A stretch of 64,000 bases of DNA from an uncultured Bacteroidia bacterium (lineage in GTDB: Bacteria; Bacteroidota; Bacteroidia; Bacteroidales; UBA932). The stretch covers positions 404,836 through 468,835 of the forward strand of contig CACYGI010000001.1 of assembly GCA_902773925.1 (NCBI GenBank), given 5' to 3'. Below the pieces are notes generated by a model. The model did no database searches and was not told the DNA's origin. It was given only the letters and a program-made list of their open reading frames with translations. Positions 16,572 through 23,949 of the stretch are shown here, piece after piece (position 1 is the stretch's first letter; the number at the start of each line of letters is the position of its first letter). The position numbers were made by a program, and so were the translations under genes.

Positions 16572-17849
16572 ATGAATCAGAAAACCAACATCAAGATTCG
16601 GCTTATCATGATGAACTTCCTGATCTTTGCGGTCTGGGGAGCTTATCTGTGTTCGCTCGGCATCTATCTGAGCCACATTGGAATGGGCAAGAACATCGGC
16701 CATTTCTTTGCCGTCCAGGGTATCGTTTCGCTCTTTATGCCCGCCCTTATGGGTATCGTGGCAGACAAGTGGATTCCCGCCCAAAAGTTGCTCGGCATCT
16801 GCCACTTCCTCTCTGCGGTTTTTATCGCCATTGCAGGTTATATGGGTATGAGATACGGTTCCGAAGTGACCTTCGGCCAGATTTTCCATCCGTATTCCTT
16901 AGCCGTCGCTTTCTTTATGCCGACCATCGCGCTTGGCAATTCGGTATCCTACAACGCCCTGACCAAGGCCGGGATGGACACGGTCAAGGATTTCCCGCCG
17001 ATCCGCGTGTTTGGTACCATCGGCTTTATCGTATCGATGTGGATTGTCAATTTCACGGGATTCAAGGACAGCTATATGCAGCTTTTCGTTTCGGCTGCGT
17101 GGGGCCTGGTACTCGCCGTTTATGCATTTACCCTGCCTGATTGCCCGATCAACCGCGACAAGAAGTCCTCGTCGATTGTGGATGCCCTGGGCCTTCGCGC
17201 ATTTACGCTGTTCAAGGATTCGAAGATGTGCGTTTTCTTCATCTTCTCGTTCCTTCTGGGTATGTGCCTGCAGGTTACCAACGGTTTTGCAACGCCGTAT
17301 CTCGATGACTATGGCAAGCTGCCCGAGTTCGCAAGTGCATTTGTCGTACGCCACAGCGTGTTCCTTTCGTCCATCTCGCAGGTCTCCGAGACTCTTTGCA
17401 TCCTGCTCATTCCGTTCTTCCTCCGCCGTTATGGCATCAAGAAGGTGATGATCATCTCGTTCGTAGCCTGGGTGCTTCGTTTCGCGCTGCTCGGCGCCGG
17501 CTGGCCCTCGGGATTTGGCGTGGTGCTGTTCGTCCTCTCGATGATCGTCTACGGCGTGGCATTCGACTTCTTCAACATCAGCGGTTCGCTCTATGTTGAC
17601 AAGAATACGGACGTTGGCATCCGTTCGAGTGCACAGGGCGTCTTTATGATGATGACCAACGGCTTCGGCGCGACCATCGGTTCGCTCTGCGCGCAGGCGG
17701 TCGTCAATCACTTCATCGCCGGCAAGACCGGTGAGTCTCTGATGTCTGGCTGGTCCACCGCGTGGTATGTCTTTGCAGGCTTCACCCTCGTGGTCACCTT
17801 CCTCTTCGCCCTCGTCTTCAAGTACAAACACGACCCCAAGGCCGCATAA
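16572..17849 (+). CDS. Nucleoside permease, NupG/NHS family (MFS)
   Basis: 425 residues with about twelve transmembrane segments, typical of nucleoside:H+ symporters. Recognisable segments include an N-terminal helix ending FAVWGAYL, the NSVSYNALTKAG block near residue 125, IRVFGTIGF near residue 148 and the conserved FDFFNISGSLYVD region near residue 335. It would import nucleosides, matching the adenosine-kinase-like gene upstream. A strong terminator follows. Confidence 0.85.
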   Translation: MNQKTNIKIRLIMMNFLIFAVWGAYLCSLGIYLSHIGMGKNIGHFFAVQGIVSLFMPALMGIVADKWIPAQKLLGICHFLSAVFIAIAGYMGMRYGSEVTFGQIFHPYSLAVAFFMPTIALGNSVSYNALTKAGMDTVKDFPPIRVFGTIGFIVSMWIVNFTGFKDSYMQLFVSAAWGLVLAVYAFTLPDCPINRDKKSSSIVDALGLRAFTLFKDSKMCVFFIFSFLLGMCLQVTNGFATPYLDDYGKLPEFASAFVVRHSVFLSSISQVSETLCILLIPFFLRRYGIKKVMIISFVAWVLRFALLGAGWPSGFGVVLFVLSMIVYGVAFDFFNISGSLYVDKNTDVGIRSSAQGVFMMMTNGFGATIGSLCAQAVVNHFIAGKTGESLMSGWSTAWYVFAGFTLVVTFLFALVFKYKHDPKAA

Positions 17850-17875
17850 GCCTTCAAAAATAAAGCACAGAAAAG

Positions 17876-17913
17876 AGCCGCAGACGATCAACTCCTCTGC
17901 GGCTTCTTTTTTT
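17876..17913. terminator. Terminator after nucleoside permease
   Basis: Perfect 9-bp stem AGCCGCAGA (17876-17884) with TCTGCGGCT (17896-17904), then a T-rich tail to 17913. It lies 11 bases from the end of the convergent dsbD gene, which probably shares it. Confidence 0.85.
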
Positions 17914-17923
17914 GGTATCAGTA

Positions 17924-19906
17924 CTATTCCAGGCCTTTCTGGAGGAAGGCGGCGTACTGGTCGCGGTTGAGGTTGTAGCTGCGCGCGGGTAACTTGGCCT
18001 TCTCGGTGAGAGGGTCGAGGATCACATAGTAGGGTTGGGCGTTGACATTGTAACGCTTCATCATAAAGTATGAATTGATCTTGCCCAGGCTCTTGAGGGT
18101 TTTGCCGTTATCGGTGACGACCCAATCCTTTTGCGGCAGGATCGTCTTGTCGTCGCCGTAGAGCGAGCAGACCACATAATCCTCCTTCATCATCTTGAGA
18201 ACGCGCGGGTCGCTCCATACGCGCGACTCCATCTCGCGGCAGTTGACGCAGCCGTGGCCGGTAAAATCAAGCAGCACGGGCTTGCCGACCTTTGCGGCAT
18301 AGGCAATCGCCTCCTCGTAATCGAAAAATGCGGGAATGTCGTAGGGCAGATGCAGGAAGTCTGCATATTTGCGGTCGGCAGGCAGAAGGCTTTCATCCTC
18401 CGCCCGCCCCACGGTATATGTCGGCCCGCCCTGAGAATGCTGCGCCGGGTCGAGCACGAAATCCTGCGTCGTAATAGGCGGCAGATAACCCGAGAGTCCC
18501 TTCAGAGGCGCACCCCACATACCCGGAATCATATAGACCACGAACGTGAAATCGACGATTATCAGGATAAGACGCAGTATGCTGATGTGCTGCACGGGGC
18601 TGTCGAACTTGAATCTGATCTTGCCCATCAGATAGAGGCCCAGCAGGGTGAAGACCACGATCCAGATGGCCAGATAGACCTCGCGGTCGAGCAGATGCCA
18701 GTGATAGGTCTGGTCGGCAACGCTGAGGAACTTGAGGCCCAGGGCGACCTCCACGAAGCCCAGCACTACTTTCACGCTGTTGAGCCAGCCGCCGCTCTTC
18801 GGGAGGCGGTCCAGCAGCGAAGGAGCGAAAGCCAGGAGAGTAAAGGGCAGGGCGAAGGCGATGGAGAACGCCAGCATCGTGATGATGGGCTCCCAGAACT
18901 GCCCCTGGGTACTCTTTATGAGTACGCTTCCTACGATGGGGCCGGTGCAGGAGAACGATACCAGCACAAGGGTTAGGGCCACGAAGAATACGCCTGCAAG
19001 GCCGCCCTTGTTGGATTTCTCATCCGACTTGTTGAGCCACTTCGCAGGCAGGGTAATCTCGAAGGCTCCGAAGAAGGAGGCCGCGAAGAGCATGAATATC
19101 AAGAAGAAAATGATATTCGGCAGCCAGTGCGTGGCAAGCCAGTTGAATATGTCCGCCGTGACGGTGGCTCCGCCCGCGAAATATGTCACAAGGATGATAA
19201 CGGCGATGGGAATGGTATAGAGCGCCACGATGGAAAGTCCGAATACGGAGGCTAGAGACTTCTGGTTCTGCTTGAGGAAGAAGCTCACCGTCATCGGGAT
19301 CATCGGGAAGACGCAGGGCGTCAGAAGTGCCACGAAGCCCCAGGCAATAGCCTCCAGGATGAGGGCCCAGATGGATTTGCCCTCGCCGGGAGCAGGAGCG
19401 CTGAGCGTCTCTTCTACTTCCGCGCCGGCTACCACGGGGAGGCCTTCTCCGCCGGGAAGCGTCACATTGATGGTGACATCATCCGGAGGGATGCAGTTCT
19501 GGTCATTGCAGGCCTGCCACTCGATGGTCACGGGGACCTTGACTTCATTGCCCTGAAGGAGCTCCACCTTCTGGCAGATGACCACCGGGCTGCTGCACGT
19601 GCCTATCTCTATGCCGAAAGCATCGTCGAATCCCCTGTGAATCTTCGATGAGATATAAGGCTCGCCGACAAGCGTCACCTTGCCGGAGTCCTCAATGGTG
19701 AAGATTGTGCCGTTGGGACCGCTTGAGCCGTAGTCGGTCAGGTCGTAGATGTGCCAGTCGCCAGTGATCGTGCCCGTAGCGCGGATCTCCCAGGTATTGT
19801 CTTCCAACTGTACGGCCTCCGCCTTCCAGGCGACGGGCTGATGCATTTGTCCGAATGCAGGAGCGGAGAGCAGCAGCGCAAGGATCAGGAGTTTCAGGTA
19901 TCTCAT
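17924..19906 (-). CDS. dsbD: Thiol:disulfide interchange protein DsbD
   Basis: 660 residues. Signal peptide to about residue 19 (APAFG). The N-terminal periplasmic domain ends in QACNDQNCIPP, the redox Cys pair region. The central membrane domain holds two conserved cysteines in ATPCVFPMIPM and SFSCTGPIVG. The C-terminal thioredoxin-like domain has GHGCVNCRE (CxxC near 552-555). DsbD carries electrons from cytosolic thioredoxin to periplasmic disulfides. A -7 element TATCTTTGG is at 19942-19934 on the minus strand. Confidence 0.93.
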   Translation of the reverse strand: MRYLKLLILALLLSAPAFGQMHQPVAWKAEAVQLEDNTWEIRATGTITGDWHIYDLTDYGSSGPNGTIFTIEDSGKVTLVGEPYISSKIHRGFDDAFGIEIGTCSSPVVICQKVELLQGNEVKVPVTIEWQACNDQNCIPPDDVTINVTLPGGEGLPVVAGAEVEETLSAPAPGEGKSIWALILEAIAWGFVALLTPCVFPMIPMTVSFFLKQNQKSLASVFGLSIVALYTIPIAVIILVTYFAGGATVTADIFNWLATHWLPNIIFFLIFMLFAASFFGAFEITLPAKWLNKSDEKSNKGGLAGVFFVALTLVLVSFSCTGPIVGSVLIKSTQGQFWEPIITMLAFSIAFALPFTLLAFAPSLLDRLPKSGGWLNSVKVVLGFVEVALGLKFLSVADQTYHWHLLDREVYLAIWIVVFTLLGLYLMGKIRFKFDSPVQHISILRLILIIVDFTFVVYMIPGMWGAPLKGLSGYLPPITTQDFVLDPAQHSQGGPTYTVGRAEDESLLPADRKYADFLHLPYDIPAFFDYEEAIAYAAKVGKPVLLDFTGHGCVNCREMESRVWSDPRVLKMMKEDYVVCSLYGDDKTILPQKDWVVTDNGKTLKSLGKINSYFMMKRYNVNAQPYYVILDPLTEKAKLPARSYNLNRDQYAAFLQKGLE

Positions 19907-19989
19907 TCTCTTTCAGATTATATCGTGAATCTTCCAAAGATACGAACTTCCACGGAGTTTACCTCAATTATTTCGCGTCCATACGCAAA

Positions 19990-20020
19990 ACAGCCGCTCC
20001 CTTGCAAGGAAAGCAGCTGT
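19990..20020 (-). terminator. Imperfect hairpin downstream of the ECF sigma operon
   Basis: An imperfect stem of about 13 positions with mismatches (ACAGC and GCTGT at its base) around a GCAA loop, followed on the minus strand by GTTTTG. It lies between the last gene of the sigma-factor operon and dsbD and may be its terminator. Confidence 0.4.
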
Positions 20021-20045
20021 CAATCAGTGATTTGCTGCAAGGCCT

Positions 20046-20429
20046 CTAAAGCGTTTCGTGGCGGCGTGCAAGAGTGGTCAGGCCCAGGGCGACCGCTGCT
20101 GCGGCTATCAGGATGAAGATGATGTCCCTGATATTGGCGCGGGCCGTTGCGAGCACCTTATCTACGAATGGAATCCCGGCCGCGGAATCTTCCGGGAGGA
20201 GGCTGCTGACATCTGCCGGATGGAGCATCATCAGTACGGCGATGCCGCCCAGCGCGATTCCGGCCACAAGTGCGACGATCATCGCCCGTCGGCCGTGGCG
20301 ATGCGAATGCTCGACCTCGGCCTTGAGCCCCTCGACTGATTTGAGCCGGGCCGCCGTTTCGATCATAAACTGTCCCTCATCGGGGATCTGGGGCGCGTTC
20401 TCGCGCAGTATCTGTTCGATATCTTTCAT
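20046..20429 (-). CDS. Small membrane protein, candidate anti-sigma factor
   Basis: 127 residues. The first 45 are soluble and begin MKDIEQILRENAPQIPDEG; transmembrane helices lie at about 49-70 and 103-120. It overlaps the ECF sigma gene by 4 bases (ATGA). The layout, a short cytosolic N-terminus followed by membrane helices directly downstream of a sigma factor, suits an anti-sigma factor, but no zinc-binding HxxxCxxC motif is present. The assignment rests on position. Confidence 0.55.
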   Translation of the reverse strand: MKDIEQILRENAPQIPDEGQFMIETAARLKSVEGLKAEVEHSHRHGRRAMIVALVAGIALGGIAVLMMLHPADVSSLLPEDSAAGIPFVDKVLATARANIRDIIFILIAAAAVALGLTTLARRHETL

Positions 20430-20902
20430 TGTCTGATACGTTCTCTGAGGTGGTCCCGGCCCACCGAAAGATAATATTTGACCGTGCCCGAAGGGATCTG
20501 CATAATGGTTGCGATCTCCTTGACACTCAGGTCTTCAAAATAATGCAGGGCTATGGCGGTGCGCTCCTTTTCCGGAATCTGCGCCAGGGCCAGACGAAGC
20601 TCTTCGTGAAGGAAAGCTCCGTCCGCGCCGCCGGTGTCCTGTACGTGCAGCGCCTGGGGTGCTTCTATCGAAACGGCAGGCTCCGGCTGCCGGCGAAGAT
20701 GGTCTATGAAGCAGTTGTAGGCAATGCGGAAAACCCACGCCTTGAAATTGCCCGAAAACCGGTCCGAAGTGACGTATGCCCGAACCAGCGCTTCCTGAGC
20801 CAGGTCATCTGCAAGTGCGGCATCTCCGCAAAGAGATATCAGGAACCGCCGAAGCCGTCCCTGACATACTCTCACTTCGCAGATAAACCGCTCTCTCGTC
20901 AT
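20426..20902 (-). CDS. ECF-type RNA polymerase sigma factor
   Basis: 158 residues. Region 2 runs about 8-75, with ADDLAQEALVRAY and FKAWVFRIAYNCFIDHLRR for -10 recognition and melting. Region 4 runs about 105-157, with IPEKERTAIALHYFEDLSVKEIA and the helix-turn-helix IPSGTVKYYLSVGRDHLR. Regions 1.1 and 3 are absent, as in extracytoplasmic-function factors. It is the middle gene of three that overlap by 4 bases each. It probably activates its own operon; see the candidate promoter at 21391-21414. Confidence 0.88.
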   Translation of the reverse strand: MTRERFICEVRVCQGRLRRFLISLCGDAALADDLAQEALVRAYVTSDRFSGNFKAWVFRIAYNCFIDHLRRQPEPAVSIEAPQALHVQDTGGADGAFLHEELRLALAQIPEKERTAIALHYFEDLSVKEIATIMQIPSGTVKYYLSVGRDHLRERIRQ

Positions 20903-21336
20903 TTGTTTTCGCCGAGGGCCTTTTCTTCGGCCTCTATCTCCTTGGCCAGCATATTCTTGCCGATGAAATAGATGATGAAAAGTGCAATGCCGATGGCCAG
21001 CAGGATGCCTCCGGGGATAAACATAAACCAGGAGACTGATTCCTTGAGGGTGTCTCCCTTGAGCAGGGAGATGATGATAAATGCAATGCCGAGCAGCGAT
21101 GTTACGCAGGCTCCCGTGAGACGGTCAAGCATCTGTTTCTTTACCGAATGGCTCTTTTTCGGCTCCATCTTGAACATATCCGTATCGATAGGCTGGCCTT
21201 TTTCGATGGCCTTAAGCATAATCTCCGTCTTGCGGTTGATCTCGTTCTGACGGGTCCTGCTCACGATCCATACGATCGTTATGGGCAATATAACTGCTAC
21301 GAAGATGGGAATGAGAAAATCTGAAAGTGCTTCCAT
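20899..21336 (-). CDS. DUF6249-like membrane protein
   Basis: 145 residues with a transmembrane helix near the N-terminus (about 6-24), a charged cytosolic stretch with NRKTEIMLKAIEKGQPID, two further helices (about 80-95 and 104-128) and an acidic tail. This matches DUF6249 proteins, which often accompany ECF sigma genes in Bacteroidota. It is the first gene of the operon and overlaps the sigma factor gene by 4 bases. A sensory or membrane-stress role is inferred only from context. Confidence 0.65.
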   Translation of the reverse strand: MEALSDFLIPIFVAVILPITIVWIVSRTRQNEINRKTEIMLKAIEKGQPIDTDMFKMEPKKSHSVKKQMLDRLTGACVTSLLGIAFIIISLLKGDTLKESVSWFMFIPGGILLAIGIALFIIYFIGKNMLAKEIEAEEKALGENK

Positions 21337-21390
21337 TTTTAAACCTTATTAATTAAACCTGCCCCTTTTGCGGGGACTTGACATTGCTAT

Positions 21391-21414
21391 AACGCAAAAC
21401 CGGGGCAAAAGGTT
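21391..21414 (-). promoter_or_regulatory. Candidate ECF-type promoter of the sigma operon
   Basis: On the minus strand AACC (21414-21411) is followed by 16 bases and CGTT (21394-21391). This resembles the AAC ... N16 ... CGT spacing of many ECF-dependent promoters and differs from the housekeeping TTTG/TAnnTTTG elements elsewhere in the window. It would place the RNA start about 40-50 bases before the DUF6249 gene. Confidence 0.35.
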
Positions 21415-21433
21415 GGGGCGTGGCGAAAATTTT

Positions 21434-22213
21434 TCAGTCTATAGTAATCCAGCTGATGAAGCGGTCGCAAATGATGCTCACGGCCTCCTGCGAAGGATGG
21501 ACGGTATCCTCGGCATACCACCGGTAGTCGCGAAGTTCGTCAAGGAGTATCTCGTACGAAGGGAAATAATGCACCGTCTCGCCGTGCCGCTTCTGCAGCT
21601 CGTCGATGGCCAGAAGCAGGCTGGCCTTGCTGATCTGGTTGCCGTGGGCGCCGTCGGCCAGATGGCGGATGGGGCTTACGGTAAAAATCCACTTCTTCTC
21701 CGGGTGCCGACGGATCAGCGGCTCGAGCAGCTGCACGGTCTGCTCCGATGAAAGGAATTCGCGACGGAACTCACGGGCGGGGACTTTGTGGCAGTTGGCT
21801 ACGATGATATCGCGCTCCAGATGCCGGAAAACCCACGAGGTGCCGAGCGTGAGAATGACCGCACCGGTCTGCTGCCACTGGCGGCAGGCCTCATCGAGCG
21901 CGGCATTGGCCTCTTCGAGAAATGCCTCCGGGCTCTGCCGGGCAAAGGCTCCGTGGTGATGGAACGAAACGTACCGTCCGTCGCGGACTATTACATCCTC
22001 CGCCGTAAAATGCCTGCCGCTGTCGAGCCGTTCGAGTGCCGCAGCGATGGATGCCGGATTGAAAAGTATCCCGAAAGGATTGGCGACAACCGCAAATCCT
22101 TCATCCTCGAGCCGACAGCCGATCTGCGTCGAAAAGCACGAACCCGTGACGAGGATCGGGCTCTTGCGCAGAGTCAGTTTTCCCGGGCCTTCGATCTGAT
22201 ACGTTCCTTTCAT
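21434..22213 (-). CDS. GSCFA domain protein
   Basis: 259 residues in the GSCFA family, an SGNH-hydrolase-related group of unknown function common in Bacteroidota. The name-giving motif reads GSCFS near residue 24; further conserved blocks are LTLGTSWVF near residue 122, NCHKVPA and TVSPIRHLADG. The catalytic Ser is likely in GSCFS and the His in DTVHPS near the end. An upstream ATG (22279) would run through the tdh terminator at 22232-22267, so the start at 22213 is preferred. Confidence 0.8.
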   Translation of the reverse strand: MKGTYQIEGPGKLTLRKSPILVTGSCFSTQIGCRLEDEGFAVVANPFGILFNPASIAAALERLDSGRHFTAEDVIVRDGRYVSFHHHGAFARQSPEAFLEEANAALDEACRQWQQTGAVILTLGTSWVFRHLERDIIVANCHKVPAREFRREFLSSEQTVQLLEPLIRRHPEKKWIFTVSPIRHLADGAHGNQISKASLLLAIDELQKRHGETVHYFPSYEILLDELRDYRWYAEDTVHPSQEAVSIICDRFISWITID

Positions 22214-22223
22214 AGAGTTAGCG

Positions 22224-22267
22224 AAAAAACAATCCGGGCACAAAATAAGCCATTTTTGTGCCCGGAT
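22224..22267 (-). terminator. Terminator after the threonine dehydrogenase-like gene
   Basis: Perfect 14-bp stem ATCCGGGCACAAAA (22232-22245) with its complement (22254-22267), loop of 8 bases. On the minus strand it is followed by TTGTTTTTT. It separates the SDR gene from the GSCFA gene. Confidence 0.9.
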
Positions 22268-22282
22268 CGGATATAGCAAATA

Positions 22283-23242
22283 CTACTTGATACCGGCCTT
22301 CTTGCGGACGGCTGCGAGCATATCGTCAATTACCGCTTCCATATCCCAGACGGGCTTCCAGCCCCATTCCTCGCGGGCGCAGCTGTCATCCATCCAGTTG
22401 GGCCAGCTGTCGGCGATGGCAGCCTTGACAGGATCCACGTTGTAGTCGAAAGTCGCATCGGGGATGCGCTTGCGGATAGCCTCGAAGAGAATCTTCGGCG
22501 TAAAGCTCATACTTGCGATATTGAAGCTGTTGCGGTGGCGCAGGCGGGAGGGATCGGCCTCCATCAGGTCGGTCACGGCCTTCAGTGCGTCAGGCATATA
22601 CATCATATCCATATAGCTGTCCTCGGGGACTTCGCAGGTATAATGATGGCCCTCCTTGATAATCTCGTAGAAAACCTCCACGGCATAGTCGGTCGTCCCG
22701 CCGCCGGGCATCGCACCGTTGGAGATGATACCCGGGAAACGTACGCTTCGCGTATCGACGCCGAAGCGCGTGAAATAGTAATCGCTCAGCAGCTCTCCGG
22801 CTACCTTGCAGCAGCCGTAGATCGTATTGGGACGCATTATGGTATCCTGCGGCGTACCGTCGTGAGGGGTGCTCGTACCGAAAGCTCCTATCGAACTGGG
22901 CGTAAATACCGCGCAGCCGAACTCCTTCGCGATGTTGAGGGAGTTGAGCAGCGCGCCCATATTGATACCCCAGGCCACCTGCGGCATCTTTTCGCCGGTC
23001 GCGCTGAGCAGTGCCACAAGATTGAAAATGGCATCGACCTTATGCTTTTTGACAGCTTCTGCAAATGCATTTGCATCCGTTGCGTCAAGCTTTTCGGCGA
23101 TGCCAAACTGTGACATTTTCGCTACCTGCTCATCTTTGAGATCCGCACTGATCACGTTATCTGTCCCGTAGAGCCGCTGCAGGTGGGGGACAAGCTCCGT
23201 CCCAATCTGCCCGCCGGCTCCGATAACCAATATCCTTTTCAT
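22283..23242 (-). CDS. SDR-type L-threonine 3-dehydrogenase-like epimerase-family protein
   Basis: 319 residues with an extended SDR fold. NAD-binding GAGGQIGTEL is at residues 8-17. The catalytic Ser is in TPSSIGAFG and the Tyr and Lys are in YGCCKVAGE. The segment PGGGTTDYAVEVFYEI near residue 180 is the signature of epimerase-type threonine dehydrogenases, which oxidise threonine to 2-amino-3-ketobutyrate. The usual partner, Kbl ligase, is not in the window. A -7-like element TAAGTTTG lies at 23296-23289 on the minus strand. Confidence 0.8.
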   Translation of the reverse strand: MKRILVIGAGGQIGTELVPHLQRLYGTDNVISADLKDEQVAKMSQFGIAEKLDATDANAFAEAVKKHKVDAIFNLVALLSATGEKMPQVAWGINMGALLNSLNIAKEFGCAVFTPSSIGAFGTSTPHDGTPQDTIMRPNTIYGCCKVAGELLSDYYFTRFGVDTRSVRFPGIISNGAMPGGGTTDYAVEVFYEIIKEGHHYTCEVPEDSYMDMMYMPDALKAVTDLMEADPSRLRHRNSFNIASMSFTPKILFEAIRKRIPDATFDYNVDPVKAAIADSWPNWMDDSCAREEWGWKPVWDMEAVIDDMLAAVRKKAGIK

Positions 23243-23316
23243 TTGATTATTATTATGTTATTATTAACAAAAAACAGTTTCAACTATACAAACTTACATA
23301 AAAAAGCCTTATGCTG

Positions 23317-23949
23317 TCATCTCTCCTGCGCAAAATAGACCAGCACGCCACAGGGATGAGACAGGTGGAGCGTGAAACGGTCGGCCGCAGCGACATTGAG
23401 CGTTCCCTTCCAAAGGGAGTCAAATACCACCTTATCGGTAGGATACTGCAATCCCTCGGCGGTGATGCGCACGCTGCTGTCGAAGCAGAAGATCGAGATC
23501 TCCTGGCCGGGGGTGGCACTCATCGTCGCACTGTCACGGATCACGGCGAAGCGGCCGTAGTCAGTCAGCATCTCGATGGGGCAGGGAGCCTCTGCGGCAT
23601 AATCCAGCAGCAGCGAAATGTTGCCCAGGGTGTGGTCCTCCCGCGCTCCGGTCGCCCCGAGAATCGTAATCCTTGAGGGGTTGAGGCTCAGGGCAAAATG
23701 AAACGCCTTGGTCATATCATTGTCTTCCTGTCCGGAGCACCGCCTGATGCGGTCCGCAAACCGTGCCTGGAGATCTCCGGGAAGGGAATCCATATCACCT
23801 ACGATATAATCGGGCTCCAGCCCGGCATTAATCAGGCTTGCCGCCGCCCCGTCGCAGCACACGCGGAGGTCGGCCGTGCGCAGCACTTCCAGGCAGGCGC
23901 CGGAAGAGGGAAAATCTCCGTGGGCAAGTATTGCGATGTGAGGTCCCAT
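23317..23949 (-). CDS. thiN: Thiamine pyrophosphokinase
   Basis: 210 residues. It transfers pyrophosphate from ATP to thiamine to give thiamine diphosphate. Motifs are CCDGAAA near residue 32, VGDMDSLPG near residue 50, QEDNDMTKA near residue 74 and GATGAREDHTLGN near residue 98; these carry the Asp residues that bind substrate and metal. The start codon overlaps the stop of the fusion gene upstream (TAATG), so it is the last gene of an alaS operon. Confidence 0.88.
   Translation of the reverse strand: MGPHIAILAHGDFPSSGACLEVLRTADLRVCCDGAAASLINAGLEPDYIVGDMDSLPGDLQARFADRIRRCSGQEDNDMTKAFHFALSLNPSRITILGATGAREDHTLGNISLLLDYAAEAPCPIEMLTDYGRFAVIRDSATMSATPGQEISIFCFDSSVRITAEGLQYPTDKVVFDSLWKGTLNVAAADRFTLHLSHPCGVLVYFAQER

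Noticed and set aside
19907..20045. Possible small gene or riboswitch between dsbD and the sigma operon
   Set aside because: Only an imperfect hairpin and a -7-like element were seen; no open frame or known riboswitch pattern.
22214..22279. Upstream start for the GSCFA protein
   Set aside because: It would translate through a perfect 14-bp terminator hairpin of the neighbouring gene.
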